Source of the DNA: an uncultured Woeseiaceae bacterium
Lineage (GTDB): Bacteria; Pseudomonadota; Gammaproteobacteria; Steroidobacterales; Woeseiaceae
DNA: 35,365 nt
Direction: 5' to 3'
Assembly (NCBI GenBank): GCA_945788625.1
Contig: CALZMQ010000054.1
Location: forward strand, 1 to 35,365
Shown here: positions 32,228 through 35,365 of the stretch, one piece after another
Position numbering within the stretch: the first letter of the stretch is position 1
How the letters are laid out: each line of letters starts with the position of its first letter
Notes under the pieces: model-generated
The model's input: only the letters and a program-made list of their open reading frames with translations
Told to the model about the DNA's origin: nothing
Databases searched by the model: none
Position numbers and translations under genes: made by a program

Positions 32228-33256
32228 ATGTCAACGGGTATCGCCATGGATATCACCAGGCTCATCCAACGAATACCGAAGGCAGAACTTCATCTGCACA
32301 TCGAGGGCACGCTCGAACCCGAAATGATGATGGCGCTCGCGCGCCGAAACGAGATCGAACTGCCCTATTCCAACGTCGACGAAATCCGGGACGCCTACGA
32401 TTTTTCCAATCTGCAATCGTTCCTGGACGTCTACTATGCGGGCGCCCGGGTGCTGAGAGAGGAACAGGATTTTTTCGAGCTGACCCGGGCTTATCTCGAA
32501 CGTGCCGCAGAAGACAATGTTTGTCACGTCGAAATCTTCTTCGACCCGCAGACCCATACCGAACGGGATATCGAATTCGCAACGGTGGTCGACGGCATCG
32601 ATCGCGCGCTACGGGATGGCCGGTCGCGGCTGGGTATCACATTCAGGTTGATCATGTGTTTCCTCAGGCATCTCAGCGCGGAAGACGCGATGGCAACTCT
32701 CGAGGCGGCGCTGCCGTTCAAGGACAAAATCGATGCGGTTGGCCTCGACTCGTCCGAACTCGGGCACCCGCCGTCCAGGTTCACCGAGGTTTTTAACCGC
32801 GCCCGCGATGAGGGCTTCCTGACTGTCGCCCACGCTGGAGAAGAAGGTCCGCCCGCGTATATCCGGGAAGCGCTGGATCTGCTCAACGTCGAGCGGATCG
32901 ATCACGGTGTGCGTTGTCTGGAAGATCCGGACCTGGTCGCGCGACTCGTCGAGGAGCAAGTACCGCTCACGGTCTGCCCTTTGTCGAACGTGAAGCTCTG
33001 CGTGTTCGATAGTCTCGAGCAACACAATCTCAAACAGCTGTTACAGCACGGGCTCTGCGTCACGGTCAATTCCGATGATCCCTCGTACTTCGGCGGCTAT
33101 ATCGGCGAGAATTATCGTCGCACGCAAGAAGCCCTCGAGCTGAGCGAAGACGATATCTACACGCTGGCAAAAAACGCGTTCGTCGCCAGCTTCCTTGGCG
33201 ATACCGAGAAGCAGCGCTATATTTCTGAACTCGACCAGGCGATGACCTCGCCATGA
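32228..33256 (+). CDS. Adenine deaminase (adenosine/adenine deaminase family)
   Basis: The 342-residue TIM-barrel metalloenzyme belongs to the ADD superfamily. Zinc and catalytic residues are H22 and H24 (AELHLHIEG), H202 and E205 (AHAGEEG), H226 (DHGVRC) and D283, D284 (NSDDPSYFGG). VGLDSSELGHPPSRF (171-185) is characteristic of the adenine-specific branch (fungal Aah1 and bacterial relatives), not true adenosine deaminase. It would convert adenine to hypoxanthine. The ATG at 32228 gives MSTGIAMDITRLIQ; the internal ATG 32246 (MDITRLIQ) matches typical starts better and may be the true one. It is first in an operon with a cupin protein, PfkB kinase and psuG, which fits nucleobase salvage. 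Confidence 0.92.
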   Translation: MSTGIAMDITRLIQRIPKAELHLHIEGTLEPEMMMALARRNEIELPYSNVDEIRDAYDFSNLQSFLDVYYAGARVLREEQDFFELTRAYLERAAEDNVCHVEIFFDPQTHTERDIEFATVVDGIDRALRDGRSRLGITFRLIMCFLRHLSAEDAMATLEAALPFKDKIDAVGLDSSELGHPPSRFTEVFNRARDEGFLTVAHAGEEGPPAYIREALDLLNVERIDHGVRCLEDPDLVARLVEEQVPLTVCPLSNVKLCVFDSLEQHNLKQLLQHGLCVTVNSDDPSYFGGYIGENYRRTQEALELSEDDIYTLAKNAFVASFLGDTEKQRYISELDQAMTSP

Positions 33257-33290
33257 ACGGTGAATCGTCTCGAGAAGAAACGGCGAAACA

Positions 33291-33959
33291 GTGCGCATAA
33301 ACTCGGATTTTTCAAAAAGAGTCGTAGTCCGCCCCGAGGATTATCGATGGGTTGACTCGCCCATGCCCGGCGTCGAGCGCATAATGCTGGACCGTATCGG
33401 CGACGAAGTGGCGCGCGCCACCTCGCTGGTGCGCTATGCACCGAACAGCACGTTCTCACCTCATGTCCACGGCGGCGGCGAGGAGTTTTTCGTGCTCGAG
33501 GGTGAGTTCGGTGACGAACACCGGATGTATCCGGCCGGGACCTACGTGCGAAACCCCATTGGCACGAGTCACTCCCCACGGGTGGGCGAACAGGGTTGTG
33601 TCATTTTCGTGAAGTTGCACCAATTCGATGCGGAGGACGATACGCCCGTGGTCATCGACACGCGAAACGCAGACTGGCCGCCGCAACGTTCCCCCGGCTT
33701 CGAGGCGTTGACGTTGCATCAGTTCCGCACCGAACGGGTAGCATTGATTCGCTGGGCGCCGAATACACCTTACAAAGAACATACGCACCACGGCGGTGAG
33801 GAAGTCCTGGTCATCGAGGGGCATTTCTCGGACGAGTACGGCGACTACCCGGCCGGCGCATGGGTGCGCTATCCCGACAACAGCAGCCACAACGCGTTCA
33901 CTCGCGACGAAGGCGCCCTGTTGTATCTGAAAGCCGGGCACATGCCGGCTACGTCATGA
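33291..33959 (+). CDS. Double-cupin protein (ChrR-like cupin domains)
   Basis: The 222-residue protein has two cupin modules. Module one contains HVHGGGEEFFVLEGEFGDEH and YPAGTYVRNPIGTSH (about 59-100). Module two repeats HTHHGGEEVLVIEGHF and YPAGAWVRYPDNSSH (about 164-202). The H-x-H and glutamate positions for metal binding are present in both. ChrR-type cupins serve as sensor domains of anti-sigma factors, but no zinc-binding anti-sigma domain is present here, so a stand-alone metal-dependent enzyme or small-molecule binder is likely. The GTG at 33291 is 34 bp after the adenine deaminase stop. The next gene overlaps this one by 4 bp (ATGA). Confidence 0.85.
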   Translation: MRINSDFSKRVVVRPEDYRWVDSPMPGVERIMLDRIGDEVARATSLVRYAPNSTFSPHVHGGGEEFFVLEGEFGDEHRMYPAGTYVRNPIGTSHSPRVGEQGCVIFVKLHQFDAEDDTPVVIDTRNADWPPQRSPGFEALTLHQFRTERVALIRWAPNTPYKEHTHHGGEEVLVIEGHFSDEYGDYPAGAWVRYPDNSSHNAFTRDEGALLYLKAGHMPATS

Positions 33960-34942
33960 GGCAAACCGAAAAAGGTGTACTCGGGAGCCGCGCTCACCTG
34001 CCTGGCGACGGTCCGTTTGTCGCAGTTATCGGCGGTGCCAACGTGGATATTCACGGCAGGCCGACAGATTCGCTGCGTTTGCAGGATTCCAACCCGGGAA
34101 CGGTGCAGATATCTTCGGGCGGCGTCGCCCGCAACATCGCGGAGAACCTGGCAAGGCTCGGTGCCAATTGCCGCCTGATCACCGCAGTAGGGGACGACGA
34201 ATACGGCCGGCTACTCATCGACGACGGGCGGGACGCCGGCATCGACATGCAACATGTTCTGCGCATTGGTGGCGCTCGAACATCAACGTACCTGTCCATA
34301 CTCGATGATCGCGGTGACATGCACGTTGCTATCAACGATATGGCTACCGTGGGCGCGCTGAGCGCCGATCAGCTCCGACGTCACGAAAGCATGCTAAAGC
34401 AGGCCTCTTTGATGATCCTTGACACCAATCTTCCGGCTGACTCTCTCGCCTGGCTGACCCAAACGTTTTCAGAGCAGGCGTTGTTCGTCGATACGGTGTC
34501 GGCGGTCAAAGCGACAAAGATTACGCCGTACCTGCAATCGGTCCATACATTGAAGATGACTCGCGCCGAGGCTGAAGCACTAAGCGGTATGAACCCGAAG
34601 ACAGAGGCTCAGCTCCGGGAACTGGCCGGCTGGGCCCATGAGCGCGGCGTCGCGCGCCTTTTCATCACGCTGGGCGACGGAGGCGTTTTCTTCAGCGCGA
34701 ACAATCGGCACGGCATCGAAAAACCACGGCGCAGGCGACAGACGATGAAGAACAGCGGCGGTGCCGGTGACGCATTCCTGGCGGGCATCGCTTACGCATG
34801 GCTCGAGAACTGGCCCGAAGCGAGGTCTGTACAGTTCGCTCTGGCTGCGGCTGACGTCACACTGGACAACAGCGCAACCACCAGTCCCACGCTATCGCTC
34901 GATGCCGTGAATCGTGTTGCCGAGGGCTGGCATGTCGACTAG
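33956..34942 (+). CDS. psuK: PfkB family kinase, probable pseudouridine kinase
   Basis: The 328-residue ribokinase-family protein starts at ATG 33956, overlapping the cupin stop (ATGA). The ORF is open further upstream but would run through the cupin gene out of frame. PfkB motifs are VAVIGGANVDIHGRP near the N-terminus, SSGGVARNIAENLARLGA (substrate side), and near the C-terminus NSGGAGDAFLAGIAYAWLEN, which includes the catalytic aspartate of the GAGD box. Because psuG overlaps its end, the likely reaction is ATP-dependent phosphorylation of pseudouridine to pseudouridine 5'-phosphate. Substrate assignment rests on that context. Confidence 0.88.
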   Translation: MRQTEKGVLGSRAHLPGDGPFVAVIGGANVDIHGRPTDSLRLQDSNPGTVQISSGGVARNIAENLARLGANCRLITAVGDDEYGRLLIDDGRDAGIDMQHVLRIGGARTSTYLSILDDRGDMHVAINDMATVGALSADQLRRHESMLKQASLMILDTNLPADSLAWLTQTFSEQALFVDTVSAVKATKITPYLQSVHTLKMTRAEAEALSGMNPKTEAQLRELAGWAHERGVARLFITLGDGGVFFSANNRHGIEKPRRRRQTMKNSGGAGDAFLAGIAYAWLENWPEARSVQFALAAADVTLDNSATTSPTLSLDAVNRVAEGWHVD

Positions 34943-35365
34943 CGAATACCTGGATATCGCGTCCGAAGTCTCGCAGGCACTGGCGGACGAGGATGCTGTC
35001 GTTGCCCTCGAGTCAACCATCATCAGTCATGGCATGCCGCACCCCGCGAATGTCGAAACCGCTCTGCAGGCCGAAGCCGTCGTTCGTGAAAACGGGGCGA
35101 CGCCCGCCACGATCGCCATACTGAACGGTCGACTCAAAGTAGGCCTGTCTCGAAGTGATATCGAGAAATTCGGCGAGAGCGGTCAGCGGAATGTGAAGAC
35201 GAGTCGGCGTGACATTCCGTATGTCATCGCACGGCAGGAATCCGGCGCGACGACGGTCGCCGCGACCATGATCATCGCCGCCATGGCCGGCATTCGCGTG
35301 TTTGCGACAGGGGGCATCGGCGGCGTGCACAGAGGCGTCGAGAACACGATGGACGTATCCGCAGA
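34932..35365 (+). CDS. psuG: Pseudouridine-5'-phosphate glycosidase, partial
   Basis: The first 144 codons of psuG are present; the gene continues past the right edge. The product matches the family closely: ALESTIISHGMPHPANVETA (E27 catalytic), ATIAILNGRLKVGL, VKTSRRDIPYVIA (K89, the lysine that forms the sugar adduct) and VFATGGIGGVHRG. It cleaves the C-C bond of pseudouridine 5'-phosphate to uracil and ribose 5-phosphate. GAGG lies about seven bases before the ATG, and the first 11 bases overlap the end of psuK, so the kinase and glycosidase are coupled. Confidence 0.95.
   Translation, partial: MSTSEYLDIASEVSQALADEDAVVALESTIISHGMPHPANVETALQAEAVVRENGATPATIAILNGRLKVGLSRSDIEKFGESGQRNVKTSRRDIPYVIARQESGATTVAATMIIAAMAGIRVFATGGIGGVHRGVENTMDVSA

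Noticed and set aside
32146..32265. Longer radical SAM ORF starting at ATG 32265
   Set aside because: It would contain the gene's own promoter and overlap the divergent adenine deaminase start; the family normally begins near the KPKYLKL segment.
33860..33955. Upstream extension of the PfkB kinase ORF
   Set aside because: The extra 32 residues are an out-of-frame reading of the cupin gene; the ATG at 33956 with ATGA overlap fits the operon.
1..35365. CRISPR arrays, tRNA or rRNA genes, insertion sequences
   Set aside because: I saw no regularly spaced repeats, no cloverleaf with complete arms and no transposase; the T-arm-like motif at the convergent junctions lacks the rest of a tRNA.

Overview
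The window is about 35 kb of GC-rich chromosome from a Gram-negative bacterium. Lipoprotein signal peptides, an RND efflux pair, a ClsC-like phospholipase D enzyme, an OmpA remnant and a yeh-type MoxR/VWA locus all fit a gammaproteobacterium, probably environmental or marine. The lineage is an inference from gene content, since no rRNA or tRNA gene is present. Both ends cut through genes: a VWA-domain protein at the left edge and psuG at the right edge.

Layout. 1-7667 (minus): a four-gene operon encoding a DUF4132 protein, a MoxR AAA+ ATPase, a DUF5682 protein and a VWA protein, in the same order as Escherichia coli yehI-yehL-yehM-yehP. 7741-11873 (minus): an RND efflux permease followed by its periplasmic adaptor. 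11910-12700 (plus): a doubtful small ORF and an unrecognised 199-residue protein. 12746-15310 (minus): a sodium:solute symporter and a PLP aminotransferase. 15406-16896 (plus): a phospholipase D/cardiolipin synthase-like enzyme with a signal peptide. 16920-18920 (minus): a BNR/Asp-box beta-propeller lipoprotein. 19245-19544: the C-terminal remnant of an OmpA-family protein. 19710-20936 (plus): two unrecognised membrane proteins. 21169-23541 (plus): a hybrid sensor histidine kinase. 23575-29642 (minus): a small lipoprotein, a subtilisin-like protease and a large beta-propeller lipoprotein. 29917-30375 (minus): a YbaK-type tRNA editing protein. 30575-31215 (plus): a small membrane protein coupled to an XRE regulator. 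31243-32145 (minus): a radical SAM protein. 32228-35365 (plus): adenine deaminase, a double-cupin protein, a PfkB kinase (psuK-like) and psuG, which form a nucleobase and pseudouridine salvage operon.

The strongest regulatory finding is a class I cyclic di-GMP (GEMM-I) riboswitch in the 5' leader of the subtilisin-like protease gene, preceded by a near-consensus promoter (GTGACA, 17 bp, TATAAT). A cyclic dinucleotide therefore probably controls this protease, which has no visible signal peptide, two prodomain-like segments and a C-terminal propeller. A second clear circuit is the membrane-protein/XRE pair, whose upstream region carries a perfect 20-bp palindrome and a diverged second copy. 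Each contains a TTGACA hexamer, which suggests autorepression. A near-identical GC-rich repeat lies in inverted orientation at two convergent gene junctions (about 12.7 and 31.2 kb) and probably acts as a bidirectional terminator. The DUF5682 protein shows a motif pattern resembling the TIKI/TraB/EreA superfamily, which may be a clue to the chemistry of the poorly understood MoxR-VWA system.
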